This document shows positions 46,375-55,468 of a DNA stretch of 64,000 nucleotides, in pieces (the stretch's first letter is position 1; each line of letters opens with the position of its first letter). Location: NCBI GenBank assembly GCA_003279715.1, contig QCGY01000007.1:1-64000 (forward strand). The letters run 5' to 3'. Below the pieces are notes generated by a model. It saw only the letters and a program-made list of their open reading frames with translations, had not been told where the DNA came from and made no database searches. Source of the stretch: Pelagibacteraceae bacterium AG-390-D18 (GTDB taxonomy: Bacteria > Pseudomonadota > Alphaproteobacteria > Pelagibacterales > Pelagibacteraceae). The position numbers were made by a program, and so were the translations under genes.

Positions 46375-47367
46375 TTAAGCAGATTGTCCTACACTTGTAT
46401 CTATGTTGTTGTATTTGATCTTATCCATAATGTGATCAATTTTCTTAACATCAGCATCTCTAACACACATATTTTCACTTAAATACCTTTTCCAATAACT
46501 AGCACCTGTTTGACCATGAAATAAACCTATAGTGTGTCTCATTATTTGATTTAATCTTGTGCCCTTCTTTATTTCATCTTTTACATAAGGAATTAATTGT
46601 TCAATTACATCTTGTCTGCTCAAGACTTCTTTGGTTCCAAAAATTTCTTTTTCAATATCTGCTAACATATAAGGTGTGTGATATGCTGCTCTTCCAATCA
46701 TAACACCATCTGTTTTTTGTAGATGTGGCTTTATTTGATCAACAGATGTTATTCCACCATTTATTATTATTTCTTCATTTGGGAAGTCTTCCTTTAATTT
46801 ATAAACATACTCATATTTTAAAGGAGGAATATTTAGATTTTGTTTAGGTGTAAATTTACCTAACATTGCCTTTCTAGCATGAATGATAAATGTCTTAACT
46901 CCCGTTGATTTTAGAGTTGTAATAAAATTATGAAGATTTTCATAATCTTCAACATTATCATATCCAATTCTAGTTTTTATGGTTACTGGTAAACTAGTTA
47001 AGGCTTGCATTTTACTTAAACAGTCTGCAACTAAATTAGGCTCTTTCATCAAACAAGCACCGAATTTACTTTTTTCAACTTTTCTACTTGGACAACCTAA
47101 ATTTAAATTAATTTCATCATACCCAAAGTCTTCTCCTAATTTAGAAGCTTCTGCTAAAAGTTTTGGAGAAGATCCTCCTAATTGAAGGGCTACTGGTTTT
47201 TCATTAATATTAAATCCAAGTAATCTTTTTTTATCTCCTCTATTGATTGCTTCATCAACAACCATCTCTGTATAAAGAAGTGTATTTTTTGAAATCAATC
47301 TTAAAAAGTAACGCTCATGACGATCTGTGCAATCCATCATAGGAGCAACTGATACTTTCCTATTCAT
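46375..47367 (-). CDS. dusA: tRNA-dihydrouridine synthase A
   Basis: 330 aa flavoenzyme that reduces uridines in the tRNA D loop. Motifs are VAPMMDCTDRHER at the N-terminus, the catalytic Cys in LNLGCPSRKVEKSKFGACLM near residue 95-115, IIHARKAML, and INGGITSVDQIK plus GVMIGRAAYHTPY for FMN binding. The CTDRH start points to the DusA subtype. It lies about 20 nt downstream of rpoZ and 40 nt before the TauE/SafE gene. Confidence 0.94.
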   Translation of the reverse strand: MNRKVSVAPMMDCTDRHERYFLRLISKNTLLYTEMVVDEAINRGDKKRLLGFNINEKPVALQLGGSSPKLLAEASKLGEDFGYDEINLNLGCPSRKVEKSKFGACLMKEPNLVADCLSKMQALTSLPVTIKTRIGYDNVEDYENLHNFITTLKSTGVKTFIIHARKAMLGKFTPKQNLNIPPLKYEYVYKLKEDFPNEEIIINGGITSVDQIKPHLQKTDGVMIGRAAYHTPYMLADIEKEIFGTKEVLSRQDVIEQLIPYVKDEIKKGTRLNQIMRHTIGLFHGQTGASYWKRYLSENMCVRDADVKKIDHIMDKIKYNNIDTSVGQSA

Positions 47368-47389
47368 GGTTTAACTTTATATTATTTTA

Positions 47390-47926
47390 TTATGAGTTTG
47401 AAGCGTCTGAATCTTCTGTAATTGCTTCCGCTTCTTGATTTTCTTGTTCTGAAACTTCATCTAAAGAAACTTCACCTTGATCATTCATTGTTTCTTCACC
47501 TGCTGAAACATCGACATCTGGTTTGGCTGTCTCTGATAATTCTGCTAGATCTTCTTGAGAAACTTGTATTTTTTCTGGAGTTTTTCTTGCTCTTTTAGAA
47601 GGTAGAATTGGAGTACCACTTTTTGAAATTTCACCTTTATACATGTTTTCAAAATCATCACCAATTTCTTCATCATCCTCAGCACCATCATCAACTTGCT
47701 CAACATGTTTTCTAAGTTTGTAAACAGCACTTTCTGTTAAATCTGAAACTTTAATTTTTTCTTCTGCAATTTCTCTTAAAGAAATAACTGTATTTTTATC
47801 GTTATCTCTATCTAAAGTCGGTTCTATACCTGAGTTTAATTGAGTAGCTCTTTCTTTAGCAACAAGCACTAATTCGTATGGGCTTTCTACTTTGTCTATA
47901 CAATCTTCCACTGTTACTCTTGCCAT
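47390..47926 (-). CDS. rpoZ: RNA polymerase omega subunit with extended acidic tail
   Basis: 178 aa. The first about 65 residues are a normal omega core (MARVTVEDCIDKVESPYELVLVAKERATQL and the ISLREIAEEKI stretch). The remaining about 110 residues are mostly acidic and low-complexity (runs of Asp/Glu, ending in SDASNS), whereas typical omega proteins are about 80-130 aa. The tail is likely disordered. A candidate promoter lies immediately upstream, giving a very short leader. Confidence 0.9.
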   Translation of the reverse strand: MARVTVEDCIDKVESPYELVLVAKERATQLNSGIEPTLDRDNDKNTVISLREIAEEKIKVSDLTESAVYKLRKHVEQVDDGAEDDEEIGDDFENMYKGEISKSGTPILPSKRARKTPEKIQVSQEDLAELSETAKPDVDVSAGEETMNDQGEVSLDEVSEQENQEAEAITEDSDASNS

Positions 47927-47935
47927 GGGCGATTA

Positions 47936-47962
47936 TTTATACCTCAGACTTTAAAATTGCAA
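47936..47962 (-). promoter_or_regulatory. candidate rpoZ promoter
   Basis: TTGCAA (47962-47957) and TATAAA (47941-47936) on the minus strand are 15 bp apart; the predicted start would fall within a few nucleotides of the rpoZ ATG. Spacing is shorter than ideal. Confidence 0.4.
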
Positions 47963-47969
47963 GGGTTTT

Positions 47970-49175
47970 CTAAATTATTACCGGATTTAGCTTTTTTCTT
48001 ACTAAGAAAAGAAGGATTAAAGAAACAAAAATATAAGTGCCTGATACAACAGCTATATCACCCACGGTAAAACCTAAATCTATCAAATATCCAAACAAAG
48101 CAGTTCCAAAAGCGGTAGCAAACACCATCAAAGCAGTAGTTAGAGCTTTAATGGATCCTAGATATTTAACTCCATATAACTCAGCCCAAGTAGAAGATCC
48201 CAAAATATTAGCAAATCCATTAGATATCCCTACTAAACCTAAAAATACAAAAGCTGTAACTGGTGTATCAAAGAAAAATAGAACAATTACAGATAATAAA
48301 AGTGGAATATTCATATAAATTAGTAATTTTCTACTTGTAAACTTATCAATTAAAAAACCAGATAAAAATAAAGTTAGCACTGACAAAATTGAATAAGACA
48401 TGAATGATTGAGCAATTACATAGGGTCCCCATCCTTTTGAAGTTTGAACAAAAGATTGAAAAACAGCAAAGCCAGTAAATATCCAAGGCATTGCTAACAT
48501 GTTAGAGCTAATAATGTAAAATCTATAATCTTTTATTACCTCTATTCTCTTCCATTGTTTAATTTCAACTTCTTTAATATTTTCATCGTTAGCTTCTCTT
48601 GAGTCTAAATTTAAATTTTTAATTAAAAGAAATGATGCAATAGGTAAAACTATTAAAACAGTTATAGAAAAAATAAGCCAAAGATTTTGCCAATCTATAA
48701 TTGTTAACAAATAAACCATTAATACAGGCATAATGAATTCTGCAGATGATAGACCAAACCAACTGATACTTAAGGCTTTACCTCTGGTTCTGGTAAAGTA
48801 TCTAGAAATAGTAGTTGATGCTGTATGAGACATCATTCCCTGACCTGAAAATCTCATTAAAAAAATTGCTACAAACAATAAAAAAACTGATGTTATTCTT
48901 GAAAAGAAAAAACAAGCAAAAGATAACAAAACAGTTACAAAAAAAGCAAATTTAAAAATATTTACATCATCAATTTTTTTTCCAACCCATATTAATAAAA
49001 GACTACTGCACAAAGTAGCAGAAGCATAAATTGAGCCAAATTGTCCATGGGTAATAGATAACGCTTCTCTAATACTGGAATTAAATAGACCAAGAAAATA
49101 ACTCTGTCCAAAGCTAGAAAAAAATGTAAAAATAAATCCGAAAAGAATTACTTTAAACTTCAAACTATTAAACAT
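47970..49175 (-). CDS. MFS transporter
   Basis: 401 aa with about twelve transmembrane segments, major facilitator superfamily. The loop after helix 2 shows LIWVGKKIDD, and SRYFTRTRGKALSISWFG matches the helix 4-5 signature of the monocarboxylate-like/OFA branch; the second-half counterpart is LSGFLIDKFTSRKLL. Substrate cannot be read from sequence. Its start is only 14 nt from the divergent beta-hydroxyacid dehydrogenase start, so the two promoters must overlap the genes. Confidence 0.85.
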   Translation of the reverse strand: MFNSLKFKVILFGFIFTFFSSFGQSYFLGLFNSSIREALSITHGQFGSIYASATLCSSLLLIWVGKKIDDVNIFKFAFFVTVLLSFACFFFSRITSVFLLFVAIFLMRFSGQGMMSHTASTTISRYFTRTRGKALSISWFGLSSAEFIMPVLMVYLLTIIDWQNLWLIFSITVLIVLPIASFLLIKNLNLDSREANDENIKEVEIKQWKRIEVIKDYRFYIISSNMLAMPWIFTGFAVFQSFVQTSKGWGPYVIAQSFMSYSILSVLTLFLSGFLIDKFTSRKLLIYMNIPLLLSVIVLFFFDTPVTAFVFLGLVGISNGFANILGSSTWAELYGVKYLGSIKALTTALMVFATAFGTALFGYLIDLGFTVGDIAVVSGTYIFVSLILLFLVRKKLNPVII

Positions 49176-49189
49176 AGGAAATAAAAATT

Positions 49190-50065
49190 ATGTCTTGTAA
49201 TGTTGCTTTCATAGGTCTTGGTGTCATGGGTTATCCAATGGCTGGTTATATATCAAAAGCTGGTCACAATGTAACTGTTTATAATAGAACAGCTGCTAAA
49301 GCTGATAAATGGATTACAGAATATAAAGGCTCAAAAGCTGATACACCTGCAAAAGCTGCTGAGGGTGCAGACTTTATTTTTACCTGTGTTGGAAATGATA
49401 ATGATTTAAGAGAAGTTTCTCTTGGAGAAAACGGATTATTTAATACTGCAAAAGAAGGTTGTGTTTACATTGATAACTCTACAGTATCAGCTGAGATTTC
49501 TAGAGAACTATATAAAGCTGCAAAAGATAAAGGTTTTGATTTTTTAGATGCGCCTATCTCAGGTGGTCAAGCAGGAGCTGAAGGTGGAATACTAACTGTA
49601 ATGGTTGGTGGTGATGAAGATGTGTTTAATAAAGCTCAACCAGTTATTGATTGCTATAGTAGAAAAGTAAAATTAATTGGTGCTACTGGAAGTGGACAAT
49701 TGACTAAGATGATGAACCAAATGTGTATAGCTGGAGCTGTTCAAGGTTTGTCAGAAGCTATTAACTTTGGAATTAATGCTGGATTAGATATGGATAAAGT
49801 AATGGAGACCATATCAAAAGGTGCTGCGCAATCTTGGCAAATGGAAAATAGATATCGAACTATGACAGATGATAAGTTCGATTATGGTTTTGCTGTTGAT
49901 TGGATGAGAAAAGATTTAGCAATAGTTATTGAAGAGGCTAAAAAAAATGGCTCTCCAGTTCCTATTACTGAATTAATCGATGGCTACTACGCAAAGGTTC
50001 AGGAAATGGGTGGAAACCGTTGGGATAGTTCAAGCTTAATTGCTCTATTAAAAAAGAAAAAATAA
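49190..50065 (+). CDS. beta-hydroxyacid dehydrogenase (3-hydroxyisobutyrate/tartronate semialdehyde type)
   Basis: 291 aa. The Rossmann start is FIGLGVMGYPMAGYISKAGH; the substrate-binding DAPISGGQAGAEGGILTVMVGG is near 120-140, and the catalytic Lys is in GSGQLTKMMNQM near 170. Close families are 3-hydroxyisobutyrate dehydrogenase and 2-hydroxy-3-oxopropionate reductase, which cannot be separated here with confidence. A PNPOx-like gene follows 5 nt later. Confidence 0.87.
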   Translation: MSCNVAFIGLGVMGYPMAGYISKAGHNVTVYNRTAAKADKWITEYKGSKADTPAKAAEGADFIFTCVGNDNDLREVSLGENGLFNTAKEGCVYIDNSTVSAEISRELYKAAKDKGFDFLDAPISGGQAGAEGGILTVMVGGDEDVFNKAQPVIDCYSRKVKLIGATGSGQLTKMMNQMCIAGAVQGLSEAINFGINAGLDMDKVMETISKGAAQSWQMENRYRTMTDDKFDYGFAVDWMRKDLAIVIEEAKKNGSPVPITELIDGYYAKVQEMGGNRWDSSSLIALLKKKK

Positions 50066-50070
50066 TATTA

Positions 50071-50676
50071 GTGACTGATACCGTTCCTTATTACGAGGAC
50101 TTTACTGAGATCAAAAAGAAAATTTGGTCAATGTTAACTAATGCGGTCAAAGATAGAAGTTCACCATTTAGAATACCAGTTTTTATTTGTGGAAATCAAT
50201 CTGAATTTGATGGTCGGATAGTTGTTCTTAGAAAAGCAGATGAAACAAATAATTTTGTTCAATATCACAGTGATATTAGATCAGATAAAATTTCAAAGTT
50301 AAAAACTAATCAAAATGCTGCGATGTTATTCTATGATAAGGAAGAAAAAATACAGGTAAGACTAAAAGTAGAATGTACTGTTAATCACGAAAATGAAGTT
50401 ACAAAAGAATCTTGGTCTAAAACACAACATATATCTAGAAAATGTTACTTGGTAGATAATGGGCCTGGGACAAGATCTGATATTCCAACTTCGGGATTAA
50501 AACCTGAGCTTGATAACTTTGATTTCACAAAAGAACAAAGCGAAGAAGGTTATAAAAACTTTACTGTTATTCAGTGCAAAATAAAATCTATTGAGTGGCT
50601 TTATTTGGCAGCCAAAGGTCATCGAAGAGCTAGATTTGATTTAATGGACAATAAAAATTACTGGTTGGTTCCATAG
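50071..50676 (+). CDS. pyridoxamine 5'-phosphate oxidase-like flavoprotein
   Basis: 201 aa with a GTG start. The split-barrel fold is indicated by RIVVLRKADETNNFVQYHSDIRSDKISKL, which binds FMN in the family, and by the C-terminal IEWLYLAAKGHRRARFD. Not all PNPOx-fold proteins oxidize pyridoxamine phosphate; the closest look is to the general-stress or Alr4036-like flavin-binding group. It lies 5 nt after the dehydrogenase and directly abuts the next small membrane-protein gene. Confidence 0.78.
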   Translation: MTDTVPYYEDFTEIKKKIWSMLTNAVKDRSSPFRIPVFICGNQSEFDGRIVVLRKADETNNFVQYHSDIRSDKISKLKTNQNAAMLFYDKEEKIQVRLKVECTVNHENEVTKESWSKTQHISRKCYLVDNGPGTRSDIPTSGLKPELDNFDFTKEQSEEGYKNFTVIQCKIKSIEWLYLAAKGHRRARFDLMDNKNYWLVP

Positions 50677-50880
50677 ATGATTACCGGATACATATTTACA
50701 TCATTTTTAATAATTTTAGGATTAGTTGTAATGAAATTTGGTAGTATTCATGTTAAAAAATTTAAAGAAGGAAAAACAAAAATTAAATCAAAATTAAGTG
50801 GGCAAATTTCTTTTTTAATTTTATTCGTAATAATAATTGGATTAATAATTTATTCAGTCAATGGTCTACTATTTAAGTAA
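50677..50880 (+). CDS. small two-span membrane protein (67 aa)
   Basis: 67 aa with two hydrophobic segments (about 1-22, TGYIFTSFLIILGLVVM, and 45-65, ISFLILFVIIIGLIIY) joined by a Lys-rich loop (HVKKFKEGKTKIKSK). It starts at the base after the PNPOx-like gene stop, in the same operon. No family is recognised; the positive-inside pattern places the loop in the cytoplasm. Confidence 0.65.
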   Translation: MITGYIFTSFLIILGLVVMKFGSIHVKKFKEGKTKIKSKLSGQISFLILFVIIIGLIIYSVNGLLFK

Positions 50881-50893
50881 ATAAAATTATAAG

Positions 50894-52072
50894 TTAATTT
50901 CCAACATTGTAAGTACACCACGTCCTCTTTTTTTTAATTTTTTGAAGCTTTTTATGAGAATACCTTTTTCTCCAATCATAATTTTCTTTTGGAGCTTTAC
51001 CACGTCCAACCTCAGCTGCCATTGCACATTTTAATTCCACTGGATTAAAAGGATTATCAGATGTTGGATCTAGAAAAACAGAGTCTTTAAAATCTGGACA
51101 AGTATCGTCACCATGGTCATATAAAACCCCAAGTTTATATGAATCATCACCAACTGGTCCACCAATTATTGTTGAGCTTGAGGTATGTCCATTAGAATTA
51201 CCTTTTGTGCATGGCCACGCAAAACCATTTACATGCAATATTTCATGCAATGTCATCATCATTCTTTTATTTGCGTTTGAAATGTATTTGCTTTGTAAAA
51301 AAATATATCCATGATGGACACTTCCCTGTCCTCCCTCACTGTGTTTAACATCTGCCCAAGCAAAATATAATTTATTAGGATCGTTAAATCCTTTTTGTGT
51401 TAAATAAGCGTCAGGATAGTTCATCCCATAATTACCCTTATATTGTTTATTAAATCTAACAAATGAAATATCTAATTTACCATCTTCTCTCATATCATAT
51501 CTAAATTTTTGTTTACCTTTTGTCATTTTTAAAACTTTTTCATTTGCTGCTAATAACTCTTTTTCCATTTTACCATTAATATCCCACTCATTATCTTTAC
51601 TATCTTTGTTTAATATATATATAAAATGAACTTGTGGTTCATTTGTAGTATCAGGCTGATCTTCAAAATATCTTCCTGACTTTCTATCATTCTCATCAAT
51701 TTCTAAATTCATCTTGGTACTTGCAATTGGTCCATCAATATTTGTCCAAACAATTTTGTTATTAATTGCAAACAAAAAACAATCATTTTGTGTATATTTT
51801 TTTGCTTTCTTCATACACTTTGCGTAAGCTTTTTCATGAGCTTCATCATTAACTTCTTTTACAATTATAAATCCTGGAGCCCATCCTCCACCACTTGTAG
51901 ATCCGTAATAAATTAAATTTTGTTTCTTTTTTTCAGATTTCTTAAGTTGTTTTTTGTAATATTTCTCAAAATCATCCCAGTAATTAATACCACCTGATCC
52001 TGGAACTTTAATTTCTGCAAAAAGATTTGTTGATAAGAATAAAGAAAATAAAATTATTATTAATTTTTTCAT
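50894..52072 (-). CDS. secreted metalloprotease-like protein
   Basis: 392 aa with a signal peptide (KKLIIILFSLFLSTNLFA). The motif HEILHVNGF starts at His276: Glu277 and His280 complete a HExxH zinc site and a Gly sits at the metzincin Gly position, but the third His of HExxHxxGxxH is replaced by Trp. The rest is rich in aromatic residues and has a late run of Cys (GDDTC, LKCAM, WCTYN). An active or degenerate zinc peptidase is possible. It overlaps the DUF1330 gene by 4 nt. Confidence 0.6.
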   Translation of the reverse strand: MKKLIIILFSLFLSTNLFAEIKVPGSGGINYWDDFEKYYKKQLKKSEKKKQNLIYYGSTSGGGWAPGFIIVKEVNDEAHEKAYAKCMKKAKKYTQNDCFLFAINNKIVWTNIDGPIASTKMNLEIDENDRKSGRYFEDQPDTTNEPQVHFIYILNKDSKDNEWDINGKMEKELLAANEKVLKMTKGKQKFRYDMREDGKLDISFVRFNKQYKGNYGMNYPDAYLTQKGFNDPNKLYFAWADVKHSEGGQGSVHHGYIFLQSKYISNANKRMMMTLHEILHVNGFAWPCTKGNSNGHTSSSTIIGGPVGDDSYKLGVLYDHGDDTCPDFKDSVFLDPTSDNPFNPVELKCAMAAEVGRGKAPKENYDWRKRYSHKKLQKIKKKRTWCTYNVGN

Positions 52073-52359
52073 ATCCCTTTAATAATTATATTTGTCCCTT
52101 CAGAATTATCGAGTCTTATTTGTTTTATTGGTTTGTACTCTTCGGAGTTGTACCACTCTAGCGCTTTTTCATAACTTGGGAATTTAACTATAATTATTCT
52201 TGGAAATTGAGTTTCACCATCAAAAATTTTATATTCTCCATTTCTTACAAGAAATTCTCCACCAAATTTTTTAACAATTGGAGTAACTTTTTCTACATAC
52301 TCTTTATAATTTTCTGGATTTGTGACTTTTAATTGTGCAATTACAAAACCCGCAGGCAT
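52069..52359 (-). CDS. DUF1330 family protein
   Basis: 96 aa dimeric ferredoxin-like (alpha-beta barrel) protein. Family patterns: GFVIAQLKVTNPENYKEY, then FPRIIIVKFPSYEKALEWYNSEEYKPIKQIR. Function unknown. A very strong ribosome-binding site (GGGAGGAG at 52370-52363) lies 3 nt before the ATG, unusual in this window, suggesting high expression. It is followed by the secreted metalloprotease-like gene with a 4-nt overlap. Confidence 0.88.
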   Translation of the reverse strand: MPAGFVIAQLKVTNPENYKEYVEKVTPIVKKFGGEFLVRNGEYKIFDGETQFPRIIIVKFPSYEKALEWYNSEEYKPIKQIRLDNSEGTNIIIKGI

Positions 52360-52371
52360 TTACTCCTCCCT

Positions 52372-52884
52372 TCAAAATATTGATTTAGAATATTTTTTCC
52401 AGTTATCTTGATAATGTTTGGTGTTCTCTAAAACTGATTTTTTTTCTTCTTCTGTCACTTCTCTGATTACCTTACCTGGTGAGCCAATTACTAATGAATT
52501 ATCAGGTATCACTTTGTTTTCAGTAATTAATGCTTTTGCTCCAATAATACAATTTTTACCTATTTTAACTTTATTTAGAATTACAGCTCCAATACCAATC
52601 ATACTATTATCTCCAATAGTACATCCATGAAGCATAACAAGATGGCCAACGGTTACATCTTTTCCAACTTTTAAAGGACAGCCTGGATCCGTGTGCAAAA
52701 CACTTCCATCCTGAATATTAGACCCTTCTCCAATGTGAATATTTTCAATATCTCCACGTAAAACTGCGTTAAACCAAATACTAGAGTTTTTTTCTAATGT
52801 AACGTCCCCTATGATGGTTGCATTTGGAGCCACCCAATTTTCGCCAGAGTTTTGAGGTTTTTTATCTTTTAAATCATAGAACAT
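52372..52884 (-). CDS. gamma-carbonic anhydrase-like hexapeptide-repeat protein
   Basis: 170 aa left-handed beta-helix protein. SSIWFNAVLRGDIENIHIGEGSNIQDGSVLHTDPG and VGHLVMLHGCTIGDNSMIGIGAVIL supply the three zinc-ligand His of the gamma-CA fold (VLH, VGH, MLH). YrdA/CaiE-like members may be inactive as anhydrases. The gene starts 20 nt from the divergent thioredoxin-fold gene, and the DUF1330 gene follows after 12 nt with its strong ribosome-binding site. Confidence 0.88.
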   Translation of the reverse strand: MFYDLKDKKPQNSGENWVAPNATIIGDVTLEKNSSIWFNAVLRGDIENIHIGEGSNIQDGSVLHTDPGCPLKVGKDVTVGHLVMLHGCTIGDNSMIGIGAVILNKVKIGKNCIIGAKALITENKVIPDNSLVIGSPGKVIREVTEEEKKSVLENTKHYQDNWKKYSKSIF

Positions 52885-52904
52885 AATTTATATATTATTA
52901 CAGT

Positions 52905-53459
52905 ATGCCAGTTCAAACTCCAATATGCGATTTTGGTCAAAAAGCTTTACCCTTTGAATTAAAATCTACAGAAAATAAAATCATTTCTTTAAATGATATC
53001 AAAGGTGAAAACGGTACCTTGATAATGTTTATTTGTAACCATTGTCCCTATGTGAAAGCTGTAACAAGAGAAATTGTTGAGGATTGTAGTGAATTAAAAA
53101 AAGTTGGAATTAATTCAGTTGCTATATGTTCTAATGACTTCATAAATTATCCAGAGGACTCATTTGAAAATATGATTAAATTTTCAAATGATAATCAGTT
53201 TAATTTTCCGTATCTTCAAGATGATACACAAGAAGTTGCTAAAGCGTATGATGCTGTATGTACTCCAGATTTTTTTGGCTATAATAAAAATTTAGAACTT
53301 CAATACAGAGGTAGATTGAGAGAACTTAAAAATTTTATCCCAGCAAAAGATGGAGAAAGTGATTTACTAAAAGCTATGAGGCAAGTTGCTGAAACTGGCA
53401 GCGGACCAAAAGATCAAACTCCAAGTGCTGGTTGTGGTATCAAGTGGAAGTATGATTAA
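52905..53459 (+). CDS. thioredoxin-fold (AhpC/TSA-like) redox protein
   Basis: 184 aa redoxin. The N-terminal active-site segment is MFICNHCPYVKAV, a CxxC pair at residues about 46-49, and the family CTPDFFGYNKNLELQYRGR follows. These 'CNHCPYV' thioredoxin-family proteins are widespread with no agreed substrate. The last base of its stop overlaps the GT4 start, so the two are coupled. It is divergent from the gamma-carbonic anhydrase gene. Confidence 0.87.
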   Translation: MPVQTPICDFGQKALPFELKSTENKIISLNDIKGENGTLIMFICNHCPYVKAVTREIVEDCSELKKVGINSVAICSNDFINYPEDSFENMIKFSNDNQFNFPYLQDDTQEVAKAYDAVCTPDFFGYNKNLELQYRGRLRELKNFIPAKDGESDLLKAMRQVAETGSGPKDQTPSAGCGIKWKYD

Positions 53460-54541
53460 TGTATCTATTTGTTACTAGATCTTTCCCACCTGAACTTGGA
53501 GGAATGCAAAGCTTAATGTGGGGACTTGCAAGAGAACTTTCAAAAAACTTCATGATTAAAGTATTTGCCGATTATATTGAAGACCATAAATCTTTTGATG
53601 AGCAAGCTTCATTTTCTATTGAAAGAGTTGGTGGACCTAAATTGTTAAGAAAATATAGAAAAGCTTATCTAATTGATGAGTTTGTTAAAGAAAGTAAAGT
53701 TAAAGGGATTATTGCCGACCACTGGAAAAGTTTAGAACATTTAAAAACTAATAAAAATAAATATTGCTTAATCCATGGTAAAGAAATTAATCATGCAAAA
53801 GGATCAGGTATTAATAAACGTTTATTAAAAGTTTTAAATAATGTTGAAAAAGTAATTGCTAATTCAAAATATACTAAAAATTTAGCGATAGAACTTGGGG
53901 TAGATCAAGATAAAATTATTGTCATTAACCCTGGAATTGATCCAATAAAAGATCTTGATAAAAAATCATTAGATAAAGTTGAAAGTTTACTTAAAGTAAA
54001 AACACCAAGATTAATTACAGTTTCAAGATTTGATAAGAGAAAAAATCATGAAAAGGTAATAATGGCTTTAAGAAATCTAAAACAGATTTATCCTGATATT
54101 GTCTATATTTGTGTTGGTTACGGTGATGAGGAAGAAAATATTAAACACTTAGTTAAAGAATTAGATTTAGAAGGTCAGGTAATGTTTTTTAAAGATATAA
54201 GTGATGAATTAAAAAATGCTTTAGTAGCTAAATCAAATATATTTGTCATGCCTTCTGGTATCTATAAATCTTCAGTCGAGGGATTTGGCATAGCTTATAC
54301 TGAGGCCGCTCAATATGGTATTCCTTCTATTGGAGGCAAAGATGGTGGAGCCTCTGATGCTATTGAGCATGAAAAAACAGGTTTAATTTGTGATGGTAAT
54401 AATTTAGACGAAATTTATTCATCAATAAACTCCTTATTAGAAAATAAAAAACATCTAGAGTATGGAAAAAATGCAAAAGACTTCGTTACTAAGTTCTATT
54501 GGTCCAATATAATTGAAAAATATAAAGATATCCTAAACTAA
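53459..54541 (+). CDS. GT4-family glycosyltransferase
   Basis: 360 aa GT-B fold transferase. The N-terminal FPPELGGMQSLMWGLARELSK, the central PRLITVSRFDKRKNHEKVI, and the Glu-x7-Glu motif in VEGFGIAYTEAAQYGIPSIGG are all present. It likely adds a sugar to an envelope glycan or lipid; the acceptor is unknown. It overlaps the thioredoxin-like gene by one base. The next gene (EamA) starts 39 nt downstream. Confidence 0.88.
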   Translation: MYLFVTRSFPPELGGMQSLMWGLARELSKNFMIKVFADYIEDHKSFDEQASFSIERVGGPKLLRKYRKAYLIDEFVKESKVKGIIADHWKSLEHLKTNKNKYCLIHGKEINHAKGSGINKRLLKVLNNVEKVIANSKYTKNLAIELGVDQDKIIVINPGIDPIKDLDKKSLDKVESLLKVKTPRLITVSRFDKRKNHEKVIMALRNLKQIYPDIVYICVGYGDEEENIKHLVKELDLEGQVMFFKDISDELKNALVAKSNIFVMPSGIYKSSVEGFGIAYTEAAQYGIPSIGGKDGGASDAIEHEKTGLICDGNNLDEIYSSINSLLENKKHLEYGKNAKDFVTKFYWSNIIEKYKDILN

Positions 54542-54580
54542 GATTGTTTATACTTCAGTTATACTTATAGTCATTTGTTA

Positions 54581-55468
54581 ATGTCCAATAACAAATTAGC
54601 TATTTTTTTAATAATCACTTCTGTTTTTTTTGGAACTGTAATGCTTTCTTTTTTAAAGATAGCTCAAGAAGATGTTAATGTTTATGTGGCTGGTTTTTTT
54701 AGATTTTTTTTAGGATTAGTAATTATTTTACCTTACATAATTAAAAATAAAGATGCTGTCCTCAAAACAATTCATCTTAAACAACATTTCTTAAGAGCAA
54801 TACTTGGTTTACCTGCAATGCTTTTATATTTTTCAGCTTTAGTATTGCTTCCTATCGAAAAACTTACTGCGATATCTTTTGTAGTTCCTTTAATTGTGAC
54901 AATTCTTGCAGTTTTTTTTCTAGGTGAGAAGATTTATATATATCGAACTTTAGCGTTAATACTTGGTTTTAGTGGAATGTTGGTAATTATTCGACCTGGT
55001 TTTGTTGATATATCTATTGGAGTTTATATGGTTTTATTTTCAGCATTACTTTGGTCAATTAATATAATTATAACTAAAAAAATTTCCAAAGATGATAGCG
55101 CAATTACCATTCTTGCCTATCAATCTATTTTTATGAGCTTACTTAGCTTTTTTATTGTTTTATTTTTTTGGGAAATGCCAAGCTTAAAAACATTCATCTA
55201 TTTAATTTTAGCTGCTATGTGTGGAACAGTTTTACATTTAACTCTCAACCATGCATTTAAACTAGTCGATGTAAGTATGACTCAACCCTACTCATTTTTA
55301 AATTTAGTTTTTGCATCTATTATTGGATATTTTGTATTTGATGAAATTCCAGATCTGTATACTTGGATTGGCGCTCTTATAATATTTACTGGTGTCCTAA
55401 TAATTTCTTATAGAGAAATGAAGCTAGACAAAGAAATAATTAGAAAAAGAGTAGATATAAAGAATTAA
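54581..55468 (+). CDS. EamA-family (DMT) transporter
   Basis: 295 aa with ten predicted transmembrane segments in two EamA repeats (about 5-140 and 145-285). I start at ATG 54581; an in-frame TTG two codons upstream is possible. Family members export or import small metabolites such as amino acids. Its stop TAA and the tctA stop on the opposite strand share the bases TTAA at 55465-55468, so the two transcripts must overlap. Confidence 0.85.
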   Translation: MSNNKLAIFLIITSVFFGTVMLSFLKIAQEDVNVYVAGFFRFFLGLVIILPYIIKNKDAVLKTIHLKQHFLRAILGLPAMLLYFSALVLLPIEKLTAISFVVPLIVTILAVFFLGEKIYIYRTLALILGFSGMLVIIRPGFVDISIGVYMVLFSALLWSINIIITKKISKDDSAITILAYQSIFMSLLSFFIVLFFWEMPSLKTFIYLILAAMCGTVLHLTLNHAFKLVDVSMTQPYSFLNLVFASIIGYFVFDEIPDLYTWIGALIIFTGVLIISYREMKLDKEIIRKRVDIKN

